Shown: positions 7,129-16,654, numbered from the stretch's first letter. The stretch is 64,000 bases of DNA from Bacteroidaceae bacterium (GCA_017471185.1 JAFUVZ010000033.1:1-64000); one strand, 5' to 3'. Numbers and translations: made by a program. Notes: a model not told the origin generated them from the letters alone.

Positions 7129-9201
7129 TTATTCCTTATGCCCGTCCTTCAGTTCCGGATAACTGATGCGAGGGTGGTACATCGACTTCAGCTTGGCCTT
7201 GAATACCTGCTTGATGGTCTGGATATTCTGGAAATTGATAGGGCAATTGTTGAAATAGCCCTCAGCCACCTGTGAATCCAGAATCTTATCAACCAGCTGG
7301 TCGATGGATTCCTCCGTATATTCTTTCATGCTTCTTGAAGCAGCTTCCACAGCATCAGCCATCATCAGAATGGCTTGTTCCGGCGTGAACGGATTAGGTC
7401 CGGGATAGCTGAATAAGCTGGCGTCAGGCTCCTCACCCGGGTGCTCGTTCTTCCAGCTGATATAGAAATATTTGGTCTTGCCTGCGCCATGATGGGTCGT
7501 GATAAACTCCTTGATGACCTTAGGAAGGTTGTTCTTCTCAGCCAGTTTGAGTCCGTCTGTCACATGATTGATGACCACCTGGGCACTTTGCTCGTAGCTC
7601 AGCGACTTATGCGGATTCAGTCCACCGCCTTGATTCTCAGTGAAGAAGCCAGGGTTTTCCATCTTTCCGATATCGTGGTACAAAGCTCCTGTCCTTGCAA
7701 GCTGTCCGTTGGCGCCAATTCTGCTGGCGGCTTCGAATACCAGATTAGACACCTGCATGGAGTGCTGGAATGTTCCTGGGGCTAACTCCGACAATTGACG
7801 CAGCAAAGGATTATTGGTGTTGGAAAGCTCAATGAGTGTAACGTTTGACGTATAGCCGAAAGCCTTTTCGAAGAGGAACAGCAACGGATATGCGAACAGT
7901 ACCAGGAATCCGCTTACTGCCAGGTAGATATACATACTACGGTTCATCTTGCTGAAATCATTTTCCGTAATCAGTTCGTAAGCGAAATAAACTATCAGAT
8001 AAGTCAGGATGACCAGAAAGACCGTCCGGAATATCTGTGAGCGTTGAGAAAGCTCTTTCAAACTATAGATAGCTATCAGTCCTGCAGCCAGTTGCACCAA
8101 GATGAACTCATGCGGATAACGCAAAGTGATGGAACAAATCAGGATGGTGACGGCAAAACTCATGAAAGCGGTACGTGAGTCAAGGAAGGTACGGATGATG
8201 ACTGGCATCATGACGTAAGGCAACATATAGACTGACAGCAGGTTATTGTAAACCAGCAGCTCAGTAGCCACACAGAATATCACCATCTGTGAGAACATCA
8301 TCAGCAGACTGTTCCGTTCGTTGAAGTATTTCTTGCGGTAAATTTCCAGATAAAGCATGAAAAGTCCTATAAATATGCCAGTGAAGATCACCTGGCCTGC
8401 CAGCATCAGCATTTTCTCCTTCTGAGACTCACTGCGGTTGATGCTTTCCTTACGCAGACTTTCCAGAATATTGTATTTCTCGCTGTCGATGATTTCACCT
8501 CGTTCCACGATCTTCTCTCCGCTTTGCACTAAGCCTGTTGCCCAGGAATAGGAATTGAACAGGTCCTCGCGTGCGGAAGAGGTACGTTCCTCATCATAAG
8601 TAAGGTTAGGGGTCAGGAACTCGTTGAGCGAGCATCGTCTGAGAATATCCGAGTCATAGTGTGCCGTATCAGCGGTGAGCAGGTAAACATAAGCGTCTCT
8701 GATAGAGAAAATTTTTCCGATGCTGATCTGGTTGGCGATTTTGTCATCCACAACCATAATTCCCCCAATGCTGTCTTCTTGCAGTTTGCTCAGGTTCTCA
8801 TTGCTGATGATTCCTGCATTGTAAACCTCCGTCAGAGTTCGTTGCAGGTGGGTGTAATAGTCGTTGTTAGGCAACAACTCCTTGAGTGTTTCTTGATAAT
8901 CGGCACGTAATTGTGTCAGTTCCTGCTTGCCGACACTCTTGTCGAGGATGTAATAGGGTTGGAATCTCTTCAAGATACTGTCCTGCTCACGTTTCACCAC
9001 CTCATCGGATTTGTAGATAGGAAAGTCGAATGTGGCTATCAGCTGTCCGTATTTCCAAGGCTTGTCGAGATCGAACTGATAATTGAACTTGACGTCGCGT
9101 GGCATGAAATAGACAATGAGGCCTACCGTACAGAGGAAAATAATCAGTCTGTACAGGAAAGCCTTCCATAAAGAGTCCGTTTTTCCGTTATTTTGGGTCA
9201 T
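7129..9201 (-). CDS. 7TM-HD receptor-type phosphodiesterase (PgpH/YqfF-like)
   Basis: Homologues of this architecture (PgpH) hydrolyse cyclic di-AMP at the membrane. The protein has one N-terminal transmembrane helix, a large extracytoplasmic 7TMR-HDED-type region (about residues 40-260), seven membrane helices (about 270-455), and a cytoplasmic HD domain. The metal motifs are HSMQVSN near residue 480, YHDIGK near 507, and later HVTDG and TTHHG. A longer start at 9273 is possible, but I chose ATG at 9201 because the upstream codons cover a -7 box (9219-9227) and lie in the divergent gltX promoter region. That gives 690 residues. Cyclic di-AMP as substrate is inferred from family knowledge, not from the sequence. 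Confidence 0.88.
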   Translation of the reverse strand: MTQNNGKTDSLWKAFLYRLIIFLCTVGLIVYFMPRDVKFNYQFDLDKPWKYGQLIATFDFPIYKSDEVVKREQDSILKRFQPYYILDKSVGKQELTQLRADYQETLKELLPNNDYYTHLQRTLTEVYNAGIISNENLSKLQEDSIGGIMVVDDKIANQISIGKIFSIRDAYVYLLTADTAHYDSDILRRCSLNEFLTPNLTYDEERTSSAREDLFNSYSWATGLVQSGEKIVERGEIIDSEKYNILESLRKESINRSESQKEKMLMLAGQVIFTGIFIGLFMLYLEIYRKKYFNERNSLLMMFSQMVIFCVATELLVYNNLLSVYMLPYVMMPVIIRTFLDSRTAFMSFAVTILICSITLRYPHEFILVQLAAGLIAIYSLKELSQRSQIFRTVFLVILTYLIVYFAYELITENDFSKMNRSMYIYLAVSGFLVLFAYPLLFLFEKAFGYTSNVTLIELSNTNNPLLRQLSELAPGTFQHSMQVSNLVFEAASRIGANGQLARTGALYHDIGKMENPGFFTENQGGGLNPHKSLSYEQSAQVVINHVTDGLKLAEKNNLPKVIKEFITTHHGAGKTKYFYISWKNEHPGEEPDASLFSYPGPNPFTPEQAILMMADAVEAASRSMKEYTEESIDQLVDKILDSQVAEGYFNNCPINFQNIQTIKQVFKAKLKSMYHPRISYPELKDGHKE

Positions 9202-9218
9202 AATTCTCAATATTTTTG

Positions 9219-9227
9219 CGAAAGTTA
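9219..9227 (-). promoter_or_regulatory. -7 box TAACTTTCG for the HD phosphodiesterase gene
   Basis: Read on the minus strand, TAACTTTCG resembles TAnnTTTG and lies 18 bp upstream of the ATG at 9201. It supports that start over the longer one. Confidence 0.5.
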
Positions 9228-9260
9228 CAAAAATAAACGGATAGTATGGAGAAAAAGCAT

Positions 9261-9269
9261 TAATTTTGC
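9261..9269 (+). promoter_or_regulatory. gltX: -7 box TAATTTTGC for gltX
   Basis: Perfect TAnnTTTGC, 34 bp before the gltX ATG at 9303. It forms a divergent promoter pair with the HD phosphodiesterase. Confidence 0.6.
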
Positions 9270-9302
9270 GCATTAAAACTGAATTTTGTGTGTAAAACAG
9301 CT

Positions 9303-10820
9303 ATGACAGATAGAAAAGTAAGGGTTCGTTTCGCTCCAAGTCCCACAGGAGCCTTGCATATCGGCGGAGTCCGCACCGCCTTATATAACTACCTCTTCGC
9401 TCGCCAGCATGGAGGCGATATGGTGTTCCGCATCGAAGATACCGATTCTAACCGTTTCGTGCCAGGGGCAGAGGAGTATATCCTTGAGTCATTCCGTTGG
9501 CTGGGCATTGATTTCGATGAGGGCGTGAGCTTCGGTGGCGAACACGGTCCATACCGTCAGTCTGAGCGTAGAGAGATCTATCAGAAGTATGTGAAAGTGC
9601 TGCTGGATGCAGGCAAGGCTTATATCGCTTTTGATACTCCTCAGGAACTGGAGGCCAAGCGTGCGGAGATCGCCAACTTCCAGTATGACGCCTCTACCCG
9701 TATGCAGATGCGTAACTCCTTGACTATGACGAAAGAAGATGTGGAGAAACTGATAGCTGAAGGAACTCAATATGTGGTTCGTTTCAAAATAGAACCTAAC
9801 GAACAGGTTCATGTAAACGATTTGATTCGTGGAGAAGTGGTGATAAACTCTTCTATTCTTGACGACAAGGTGTTGTATAAGAGTGCAGACCAATTGCCAA
9901 CCTACCATCTGGCCAATATCGTGGATGACCATCTGATGGAGATCAGTCATGTGATTCGTGGCGAGGAATGGTTGCCTTCTGCCCCTCTGCACGTATTGCT
10001 ATACCGAGCTTTCGGGTGGGAAGACACCATGCCTCAGTTCGCTCATTTGCCTCTGTTGCTCAAGCCAGAAGGCAATGGCAAACTTAGCAAACGGGATGGC
10101 GACCGTCTGGGATTCCCCGTATTCCCTTTGGAATGGCATGACCCTAAGACTGGTGAGGTTTCACACGGCTACCGTGAGGAAGGTTATCTACCTGAAGCTG
10201 TGATTAATTTCCTGGCACTCTTGGGCTGGAATCCGGGGAATGATCAGGAAATCATGACGATGGAGGAGATGATAAAGCTGTTTGATATCAACCGTTGCAG
10301 TAAGGCAGGCGCTAAGTTCGACTATAAGAAACTGATCTGGTTCAACCATGAATATGTGCTGATGAAGAGTGATGAGGAAGTGGCAAAGATGTTTATGCCT
10401 GAACTTCAGAGCCGTGGCGTTGAAGCATCATTTGATAAAGTAGTGACTATCGTGAGCTTGGTGAAGAACCGAGTGAATTTCGTGAAAGAGCTTTGGGAAA
10501 ACTCTCACTATTTCTTTGTCGCTCCTACTGAATATGATGAGAAGACCGTCAAGAAACGCTGGAAGGAAGATTCTCCCAAGCAGATGGCTGAACTGATGGA
10601 GGTGCTCAGAGGTTTGGATGATTTCAGTATCGAGAACCAAGAGAAAGTGGTGATGACCTGGATGGAAGGAAAGGGCTATAAGACTGGTGACATTATGAAC
10701 GCTTTCCGCCTTACGCTCGTAGGTGAGGGTAAAGGCCCTCACATGTTTGACATCTCTTGGGTGCTTGGCAAGGAAGAGACTCTGAAACGCATGCAACGTG
10801 CCATTGAAGTTTTGAAGTGA
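9303..10820 (+). CDS. gltX: Glutamate--tRNA ligase
   Basis: A class I aminoacyl-tRNA synthetase that charges tRNA-Glu. The N-terminus [20 protein letters not shown] carries the HIGH-like signature (HIGG), and KLSKRDGDR near residue 259 is the KMSKS-like loop. The 505-residue length suits bacterial GluRS with an anticodon-binding C-terminal domain. A GTG start at 9288 in the same frame would add MCKTA, but ATG 9303 fits the family N-terminus ([10 protein letters not shown]). The stop codon overlaps the waaA start (TGATG), so the two genes are probably translationally coupled. Confidence 0.97.
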   Translation: MTDRKVRVRFAPSPTGALHIGGVRTALYNYLFARQHGGDMVFRIEDTDSNRFVPGAEEYILESFRWLGIDFDEGVSFGGEHGPYRQSERREIYQKYVKVLLDAGKAYIAFDTPQELEAKRAEIANFQYDASTRMQMRNSLTMTKEDVEKLIAEGTQYVVRFKIEPNEQVHVNDLIRGEVVINSSILDDKVLYKSADQLPTYHLANIVDDHLMEISHVIRGEEWLPSAPLHVLLYRAFGWEDTMPQFAHLPLLLKPEGNGKLSKRDGDRLGFPVFPLEWHDPKTGEVSHGYREEGYLPEAVINFLALLGWNPGNDQEIMTMEEMIKLFDINRCSKAGAKFDYKKLIWFNHEYVLMKSDEEVAKMFMPELQSRGVEASFDKVVTIVSLVKNRVNFVKELWENSHYFFVAPTEYDEKTVKKRWKEDSPKQMAELMEVLRGLDDFSIENQEKVVMTWMEGKGYKTGDIMNAFRLTLVGEGKGPHMFDISWVLGKEETLKRMQRAIEVLK

Positions 10821-12046
10821 TGTATAATCTCGCGATTAATCTATATAGTTTTGCGGCAAAGGTCGATTCCCTGTTCAGCAAGAAGGTGAAGACTATGCTA
10901 AAGGGACAACGTGATACCTTTGATGTCCTGCGTACCAAGATTGATCCTAAGAAGGAATATATCTGGTTTCATGCCGCTTCGTTAGGTGAGTTTGAGCAAG
11001 GGAGACCCTTAATGGAGCGTATGCGTGTGGAGCACCCGTCATACAGCATCTTACTGACTTTTTTCTCTCCTTCTGGATATGAGGTCCGAAAGAACTATGA
11101 AGGTGCTGATGTCATCTGCTATCTGCCGTTTGACAAGCCTAAGAATGTGCGTAAGTTTTTGGACCTGGCTCATCCTGTCATGGCTTTCTTCATCAAGTAT
11201 GAGTTCTGGAAAAACTACCTGGATGAACTGACTCGCAGGCATATACCTGTTTATAGCGTATCCTCTATATTCAGACCGGATCAGGTTTTCTTTAAAGGGT
11301 ATGGGAAGAATTATAGTAAGGTGCTGCGTAACTTTGAACATCTGTTTGTGCAGAATAATCTTTCCAAAGATTTACTGAACAATATTGGAATAAATGCGGT
11401 AACAGTAGCTGGAGATACTCGTTTTGACCGTGTGCTTCAAATACGCCAACAGGCAAAGAACCTGCCATTGGTAGAGGCTTTCAAGCAGGATAAGATTACC
11501 TTTGTGGCAGGTAGCTCTTGGCAACCTGATGAAGAACTGTTCATTGACTATTTCAACCATCACCCCGAGGTAAAGCTTGTCATCGCACCGCATGTGATTG
11601 GGGAAGACCATCTGCAACAGATAATCAGTAAATTGAAAGGAAAAGTGGTTAGATATACGCAAGCCACGTTGGAAAGCGTTCTGGATGCTCATTGCTTGAT
11701 AATCGACTGCTTTGGTTTGTTATCCTCTATATATAAATATGGTGAGATTGCTTATATCGGCGGCGGTTTTGGTGTGGGTATTCATAATACCGTGGAAGCG
11801 GCTGTTTATGGAATACCTGTTATCTTCGGTCCTAATTACCAGAAGTTTATGGAAGCTAAAGAGCTGATCGAATGTGGTGGTGGATTTACCATAAATGAAA
11901 GTAATGACCTAAATGCTTTGCTTGACAGGATGCTGACTGACAAAGATTTTATGAAATCTTCCGGTCAAAAAGCCGGAAGCTACGTAAAAGGTAGGGCAGG
12001 TGCGGCTGACATCATCTTGAACTATGTGAAAGATAAGCTGAGATAA
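10820..12046 (+). CDS. waaA: 3-deoxy-D-manno-octulosonic acid (Kdo) transferase
   Basis: WaaA transfers Kdo from CMP-Kdo to lipid IVA during lipopolysaccharide core assembly at the inner membrane. The N-terminal GT-B lobe contains HAASLGEFEQGRP with the conserved glutamate near residue 60. The C-terminal lobe contains IGGGFGVGIHNTVEAAVYG and FGPNYQKF, the nucleotide-sugar site and the glycine-rich loop. Its 408 residues are normal. The first residues, YNLAINLYSFAAK, form a membrane-associated helix. The ATG at 10820 overlaps the gltX stop by one base. Transcription ends at a strong bidirectional hairpin. Confidence 0.95.
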   Translation: MYNLAINLYSFAAKVDSLFSKKVKTMLKGQRDTFDVLRTKIDPKKEYIWFHAASLGEFEQGRPLMERMRVEHPSYSILLTFFSPSGYEVRKNYEGADVICYLPFDKPKNVRKFLDLAHPVMAFFIKYEFWKNYLDELTRRHIPVYSVSSIFRPDQVFFKGYGKNYSKVLRNFEHLFVQNNLSKDLLNNIGINAVTVAGDTRFDRVLQIRQQAKNLPLVEAFKQDKITFVAGSSWQPDEELFIDYFNHHPEVKLVIAPHVIGEDHLQQIISKLKGKVVRYTQATLESVLDAHCLIIDCFGLLSSIYKYGEIAYIGGGFGVGIHNTVEAAVYGIPVIFGPNYQKFMEAKELIECGGGFTINESNDLNALLDRMLTDKDFMKSSGQKAGSYVKGRAGAADIILNYVKDKLR

Positions 12047-12066
12047 TAGACTGATTAAAGAAAAAA

Positions 12067-12099
12067 GAGGCTGAAAGTTCGCTTTCAACCTCTTTTTTT
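12067..12099. terminator. Bidirectional terminator between waaA and the gamma-CA gene
   Basis: Stem GAGGCTGAAAG/CTTTCAACCTC with TTCG loop and one mismatch. Seven T follow it on the plus strand, and A-runs precede it that become T-runs on the minus strand. It serves two convergent genes. Confidence 0.9.
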
Positions 12100-12105
12100 G
12101 TTCGA

Positions 12106-12627
12106 TTATTGTTGTTTCTTTTCTTCTTCCAGATACCACTTAGAATACTCCACGTAATGCTTGGCATAAGACTCCGCTTGGTCTGGCTTGGTCTTTTTGA
12201 TAAACTTGGCAGGAACACCTCCCCATATTTCGTGCTCGCCAATGATGGTGTTGCCAAGTACTAAAGCTCCTGCTGCAACGACAGCTCCTTCGCCTACAAC
12301 TGCATTGTCAAGTACGGTTGAACCCATGCCAATCAGACAACCACGTCTGAGGGTGCATGCGTGAACAGTAGCATTATGTCCAATGGTCACATCGTCTTCT
12401 ATAAAGGTTGGCCCAATCTTGTTGGTAACATGCACCACTGCTCCGTCTTGAACGTTCACACGGTTACCCATAGTGACTGGTGCCACATCGCCTCTTACCA
12501 CAGCGTTAAACCATATAGAACATTCGTCTCCCATGGTCACTTCGCCAACGATGGCTGCGTTTTCACTGAAATAACAATCCTTGCCCCATTTGGGAGTAAG
12601 TCCGTTTACTGATTTGATTATTGCCAT
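12106..12627 (-). CDS. Gamma-carbonic anhydrase-family hexapeptide-repeat protein
   Basis: A 173-residue left-handed beta-helix protein of the YrdA/PaaY/CaiE group. Imperfect hexapeptide repeats run from about residue 25 to 145 (e.g. AAIVGEVTMGDECSIW and AVVGEGAVVAAGALVLGN). The zinc-site context VQDGAVVHVT followed by IGHNATVHACT supplies the three histidines typical of gamma-carbonic anhydrases, so metal binding is likely, but many homologues show weak or no anhydrase activity. It lies 36 bp downstream of the aminopeptidase P gene on the same strand and is probably cotranscribed with it. Confidence 0.88.
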   Translation of the reverse strand: MAIIKSVNGLTPKWGKDCYFSENAAIVGEVTMGDECSIWFNAVVRGDVAPVTMGNRVNVQDGAVVHVTNKIGPTFIEDDVTIGHNATVHACTLRRGCLIGMGSTVLDNAVVGEGAVVAAGALVLGNTIIGEHEIWGGVPAKFIKKTKPDQAESYAKHYVEYSKWYLEEEKKQQ

Positions 12628-12663
12628 ATTTTCGTTTTTAAGTTTTATATATCCGTGTGCATG

Positions 12664-14439
12664 TCATAAGGCAGAGGTAGCTGTCTTTAGCCATTCCTGT
12701 TCTTTTGCGTCCAGGTATGGGGAAAGTTTTTCATATACCCGCTTGTGATATTGGTTCAGCCAGCTGATTTCTTCGCCTGAAAGCATTTCCTTGATGATAG
12801 GCCGTTTGTCAATCGGGCAGAGTGTCACGGTTTCAAACTGTAAATAGTCTCCGAACATACCTTGACCGGCTGGCACCGTCAGCATAATGTTCTCGGTACG
12901 AATGCCGTGAGAACCAACCTTATATACACCTGGCTCATTGGTGACAGTCATGCCGGCTTCCATCATCACAGGATTCTCCTCCATGCGGATGCTGTGTGGA
13001 CCTTCATGCACATTCAGGAAAGCACCCACCCCATGACCAGTGCCATGCAGGTAATTCATCTTGCGTTTCCATATCGGAAGCCTTGCCAGTATATCCAGCT
13101 GAGAACCCCTTGTGCGATGGGGGAATACTGCCATAGCCAGGTCTATATGTCCTTTGAGAATCAGCGTATAGTCTTCTTTCTCTTCTTGCGAGAGTGGTCC
13201 AAGAGGAATAGTTCTTGTAATGTCAGTAGTGCCGTCAAGGTATTGTGCACCGGAATCTAATAGCAGGAATCCCTTTGGTTGTAAAGGTGCGTCTGTCTCA
13301 GGAGTCGCTTCGTAATGCACAATTGCTCCATGTACGCCGTATCCGGCAATGGTGTCGAAACTTTCACCGATATAGTCGGCTTGTGCAGCACGTAAGGCAT
13401 GTAACTGGCGATCAACACTCATTTCCGTTTCATGATTAATGTCGGCATCTATATCTAGCCATTTGAGGAACTTTACCATTGCGACACCGTCCTTCACCAT
13501 TACCTTGCGCAGGTTCTCTATCTCTGTTTGATTGCGTCTGGCCTTCATAAGTGCCGCGTACGTTTTACGCTCTATCATTTCACTATGTGGCGAAAAACCT
13601 TTGTAAATGGCATAATTCAGGTAAACAGGGTCAGCCAGTACTTTATTGTTATAGGTGTTTAACTCCAAATCACTATAGAAATCATTATAGGGGTAAATCT
13701 TCACTCCACAATCTTCCAAGTAATTCCTTACCTCTGGCGTCAGTTTGCATTCATCTATGTAGAGTTTTATATCATAATCAATAAGCAGATAACTGACAAA
13801 CACTGGATTGCAATGCACGTCACTACCTCGGAGGTTCAATACCCAAGCTATTTCGTCAAGGGCGGTTATCATGGTTGTGTCTATGTCATCCTTTTTCATT
13901 TGCTGACGAATACGTTCCACTTTTTCCTGACAACTTTCACCGGCATATTTGAGGGGAAGGATGAATACTGGATCCTGGGGAATAGGGGGGCGATTCACCC
14001 AAATAGTATCAAATGGGTCGGTAATGCACCTCAACTCGATGCCTTTCTCTCCAAGCTCTTCATCCATAGTCTTGGCAGTGGCTAAAGAGAAAACTCGCCC
14101 ATCAATGCCTACAATGTCACCTTTTGAGAGCCTTGCTTTCAGAAAATCGATTATGCTGGGTGTGTCTGACAGTTTTTCTTTATATAAGTCAATGCCAGTG
14201 CCTTGCAGTTGTTCTTCCGCTTGCAGGAAGTAGCGGGAGTCTGTCCACAAGCCTGCTTCCTTTTCTGTGACTACCACTGTACCTGCAGAACCTGAAAAAC
14301 CTGAAATCCATTGTCTTGACTCCCAATGAGAAGCCACATACTCGCTCATGTGCGGATCTGTACTTGGCACAATGAAAGCCTTGATGCCTTGCTGCTTGAG
14401 TATCTTTCTTAAAGCCTCTATTCTTTCTTTGATTGTCAT
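12664..14439 (-). CDS. Xaa-Pro aminopeptidase (M24B, aminopeptidase P family)
   Basis: Removes N-terminal residues preceding proline. It has two N-terminal creatinase-like domains (about residues 1-300) and a pita-bread M24 domain. The five metal ligands are visible: the two Asp in DSGAQYLDGTTDITRT, the His in HGTGHGVGAFLN, and the two Glu in TNEPGVY and GIRTEN. I chose ATG 14439 (MTIKERIEALRK) rather than the in-frame start at 14490, whose extra residues resemble untranslated leader. The resulting 591 residues match the large bacterial APP form. It precedes the gamma-CA-like gene in a two-gene operon. Confidence 0.93.
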   Translation of the reverse strand: MTIKERIEALRKILKQQGIKAFIVPSTDPHMSEYVASHWESRQWISGFSGSAGTVVVTEKEAGLWTDSRYFLQAEEQLQGTGIDLYKEKLSDTPSIIDFLKARLSKGDIVGIDGRVFSLATAKTMDEELGEKGIELRCITDPFDTIWVNRPPIPQDPVFILPLKYAGESCQEKVERIRQQMKKDDIDTTMITALDEIAWVLNLRGSDVHCNPVFVSYLLIDYDIKLYIDECKLTPEVRNYLEDCGVKIYPYNDFYSDLELNTYNNKVLADPVYLNYAIYKGFSPHSEMIERKTYAALMKARRNQTEIENLRKVMVKDGVAMVKFLKWLDIDADINHETEMSVDRQLHALRAAQADYIGESFDTIAGYGVHGAIVHYEATPETDAPLQPKGFLLLDSGAQYLDGTTDITRTIPLGPLSQEEKEDYTLILKGHIDLAMAVFPHRTRGSQLDILARLPIWKRKMNYLHGTGHGVGAFLNVHEGPHSIRMEENPVMMEAGMTVTNEPGVYKVGSHGIRTENIMLTVPAGQGMFGDYLQFETVTLCPIDKRPIIKEMLSGEEISWLNQYHKRVYEKLSPYLDAKEQEWLKTATSAL

Positions 14440-14636
14440 AGCTGTTTCTTTTTTGGTGCGTAAAGGTAGCAAATTATCGTGAGATAACAAAATTGCTCTG
14501 CTTATTCACTAAGACTTCAAGCATCATGCACCTTATTTTATATATAACGAGAAGCCTTTTTTCTATCACACGAGGATTTTTTTTTCTCTCGTGAGGAATT
14601 AAAACGGGCGAATGAGATAAAATTTGCCCCAAACGT

Positions 14637-14668
14637 TTTGCGGTTAATGAAACAATGACTAACTTTGC
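14637..14668 (+). promoter_or_regulatory. rpsU: Full -33/-7 promoter of rpsU
   Basis: TTTG (14637-14640), exactly 19 bp, then TAACTTTGC (14660-14668): the clearest match to the Bacteroidota primary sigma consensus in this part of the window. The start codon follows 41 bp later. Confidence 0.85.
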
Positions 14669-14709
14669 AGGCTGAAATTTTTTTTATTAACTAACAAAAT
14701 TCTAAAAAA

Positions 14710-14901
14710 ATGATTGTAGTACCCGTAAAAGAAGGCGAGAACATTGAAAGAGCCTTGAAGAAGTTTAAGAGAAAATTCGAAAAGACAGGTGTTGTTAAGG
14801 AACTGAGGAGACGTCAGCAGTTCGACAAACCGTCTGTTTTGAAGAGACTTCAGATGGAGCATGCTATCTATGTTCAGAAGCTTCATCAGGAAGAAGATTA
14901 A
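14710..14901 (+). CDS. rpsU: 30S ribosomal protein S21
   Basis: A 63-residue basic protein with the S21 core ENIERALKKFKRKFEKTG and RRRQQFDKPS. S21 sits on the 30S platform near the anti-Shine-Dalgarno end of 16S rRNA. It is known to occlude that sequence in Bacteroidota ribosomes, which fits the general lack of Shine-Dalgarno sites here. It has its own strong promoter and lies 71 bp upstream of the recombinase gene. Confidence 0.97.
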   Translation: MIVVPVKEGENIERALKKFKRKFEKTGVVKELRRRQQFDKPSVLKRLQMEHAIYVQKLHQEED

Positions 14902-14972
14902 TTATTTGACGTTTTTCTTTGAATTATTGAATTCTTTTTCTTAAATTCGTTGCACAGAAACTGATTGTGACG

Positions 14973-15851
14973 ATGAAAGAGATAGACGCATTTCTGGAAT
15001 ACCTCAAATATGAGCGCAATTACTCGAAAGAGACGACAACGTCTTACTCTGTGGATTTGCTTCAATTTGAGGAGTTTGCCAAGGAGTGTGAACTGGAGCT
15101 GAAGGAGGTCAATCCTAACACCGTGCGTGAATGGATTGTGCAGATGATGGATAAAGGATATAATGCCAGTTCCATCAACCGTAAATTAAGTGCCTTGCGA
15201 TCTTTTTACAAGTACCTGCTCAAGCAGGGGGAGATAACGGCTGACCCTATGACAAAGATTAGTGGTCCTAAAAAGAAAAAACCGTTGCCCGTGTTTGTGA
15301 AAGAGAAAGAGATGGATCGGTTGCTTGATGATGAAGACTTCGGGGAAGGTTTCAAGGGGTGCAGGGATAAGCTGATCATACAATTGTTTTACGAAACAGG
15401 AATGCGATTGGCTGAACTTGTTGGGCTGAACGATGCTGACGTTGACTTTGGCGCGAAAGTGATCAAGGTTACAGGAAAACGAAACAAACAGCGGCTGATT
15501 CCCTTTGGTACAGAACTGGCAGATGCCATGCAAAACTATCTCAGCGTGAGAGCGCAGGCTATTGAAACCTTATCAGACGCTTTCATCACGAATGAGAGCG
15601 GTGGGCGCATAGAACGTGGAAAAGTCCAGCAGATAGTGAGGCAAAATCTCTCAAAAGTGACGACGGTGAAGAAACGGAGTCCCCATGTGCTGAGGCATAC
15701 CTTTGCGACGACCATGCTCAACCATCAGGCAGAGCTGGGAGCCATTAAGGAAATCCTGGGACATGAGAGTCTGGCAACCACTGAGGTATATACCCATACC
15801 ACTTTTGAAGAACTTAAAAAAGCGTATAACCAAGCTCATCCAAGAGCGTAA
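14973..15851 (+). CDS. xerC: Tyrosine recombinase, XerC/XerD-like
   Basis: A 292-residue site-specific recombinase with an N-terminal SAM-like core-binding domain (residues 1-85) and a catalytic domain. The catalytic residues are visible: Arg in ETGMRLAEL near 141, Lys in VTGKRNKQR, His-x-x-Arg in PHVLRHTF near 236, His in GHESLATTE near 262, and Tyr in VYTHTT. No phage or transposon genes flank it, and it sits between rpsU and hpf, so a housekeeping Xer role in chromosome dimer resolution is more likely than mobile integration. XerC versus XerD cannot be settled by eye. A GTG at 14967 is an alternative start. It is 16 bp from hpf and probably cotranscribed. Confidence 0.85.
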   Translation: MKEIDAFLEYLKYERNYSKETTTSYSVDLLQFEEFAKECELELKEVNPNTVREWIVQMMDKGYNASSINRKLSALRSFYKYLLKQGEITADPMTKISGPKKKKPLPVFVKEKEMDRLLDDEDFGEGFKGCRDKLIIQLFYETGMRLAELVGLNDADVDFGAKVIKVTGKRNKQRLIPFGTELADAMQNYLSVRAQAIETLSDAFITNESGGRIERGKVQQIVRQNLSKVTTVKKRSPHVLRHTFATTMLNHQAELGAIKEILGHESLATTEVYTHTTFEELKKAYNQAHPRA

Positions 15852-15867
15852 AGAAAAGGAGGTAATT

Positions 15868-16167
15868 ATGGAAGTAAGAATTCAATCAATTCACTTTGAT
15901 GCGTCAGAGCAGTTGCAGAACTTTATCAACAAGAAGGTTAGCAAGCTCGAGAAGTTTTACGAAGATATTAAGAAAGTAGAGGTGTCGCTGAAGGTAGTAA
16001 AGCCAGAAACAGCAGCTAATAAGGAAGCCGGGCTGAAAATTACCGTGCCAAGTGGCGAGCTGTATGCGAACAAAGTTTGTGACACATTTGAGGAAGCAAT
16101 CGATCAATGTGCTGAGGCTTTGGAGAAGCAATTGGTGAAATACAAAGAAAAACTACGTAATAAGTAA
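15868..16167 (+). CDS. hpf: Ribosome hibernation promoting factor (HPF/RaiA family), short form
   Basis: A 99-residue protein beginning MEVRIQSIHFDASEQLQNFI, the beta-alpha fold that binds the 30S A/P sites during stationary phase. It contains the conserved basic and aspartate surface (KKVSKLEKFYEDIKKVEV). It lacks the C-terminal dimerisation domain of long HPF. The start is well supported: AAGGAGG sits 7 bp before ATG 15868, an unusually good Shine-Dalgarno site for this phylum. An open frame extends upstream into the recombinase gene but has no coding merit. Confidence 0.92.
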   Translation: MEVRIQSIHFDASEQLQNFINKKVSKLEKFYEDIKKVEVSLKVVKPETAANKEAGLKITVPSGELYANKVCDTFEEAIDQCAEALEKQLVKYKEKLRNK

Positions 16168-16185
16168 TTAAATTTTCCCAAAAAT

Positions 16186-16217
16186 TTTGCGGGAATAAAA
16201 TAATTCACTAACTTTGC
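16186..16217 (+). promoter_or_regulatory. Full -33/-7 promoter of the tRNA-tuf operon
   Basis: TTTG (16186-16189), 19 bp, TAACTTTGC (16209-16217); the first tRNA starts 51 bp later. This likely drives tRNA-Thr, tRNA-Tyr, tRNA-Thr, tuf and probably genes beyond. Confidence 0.85.
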
Positions 16218-16267
16218 AGCCGTTTCGCTCGGTATCCGTGTCAAAGCGGCTGCAAAACAGAGTGAAT

Positions 16268-16341
16268 GCCTCTTTAGCTCAGTTGGCCAGAGCACGTGAT
16301 TTGTAATCTCGGGGTCGTTGGTTCGAATCCGACAAGAGGCT
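16268..16341 (+). tRNA. tRNA-Thr(TGT)
   Basis: 74-nt cloverleaf, acceptor GCCTCTT/AAGAGGC, anticodon TGT in loop TTTGTAA, T-loop GGTTCGAATCC. CCA is not encoded. Confidence 0.96.
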
Positions 16342-16535
16342 CAAAGATTTTTCTTTAGGTGACTGCTAAAAGCTTGCTTTTCAGCTGACAGATAAAGAAA
16401 AAGACTTGAAAGCCTGCCCTTGGCAGGGTTTTCGGATATCTAATCCGACAATTCCTCTGCTGCAGGCGCAAGGATGGGCGCAAGCCAATCCGACAAAAGT
16501 AATAAGAGTTCTTTGATGAAATAATGTATCAATAA

Positions 16536-16618
16536 GGGCAAATACCAGAGTGGCCAAATGGGGCAGACTGTAAATCTGCTGGCGTACGCCTTCGGTGGTT
16601 CGAATCCATCTTTGCCCA
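16536..16618 (+). tRNA. tRNA-Tyr(GTA)
   Basis: 83-nt cloverleaf with acceptor GGGCAAA/TTTGCCC, anticodon GTA in CTGTAAA, and a long variable arm as expected for tRNA-Tyr. The 194 bp between it and the preceding tRNA contain no further tRNA. Confidence 0.96.
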
Positions 16619-16654
16619 CGGAGTTTGTAAAGGCTTCTTTTTGACTGATGTGTT

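Noticed and set aside
9202..9273. Longer N-terminus for the HD phosphodiesterase
   Set aside because: The extra 24 codons cover a minus-strand -7 box and lie in the divergent promoter gap; ATG 9201 starts a normal N-terminus.
14973..15851. XerC-like gene as an integrase marking a mobile element or as the fimbrial invertase
   Set aside because: Flanked by rpsU and hpf in a housekeeping block with no attachment repeats seen, and far from the inverted repeats at 53.5-55.8 kb; no evidence links them.
15703..15867. Upstream extension of hpf
   Set aside because: Lies out of frame within the recombinase gene; strong Shine-Dalgarno supports ATG 15868.
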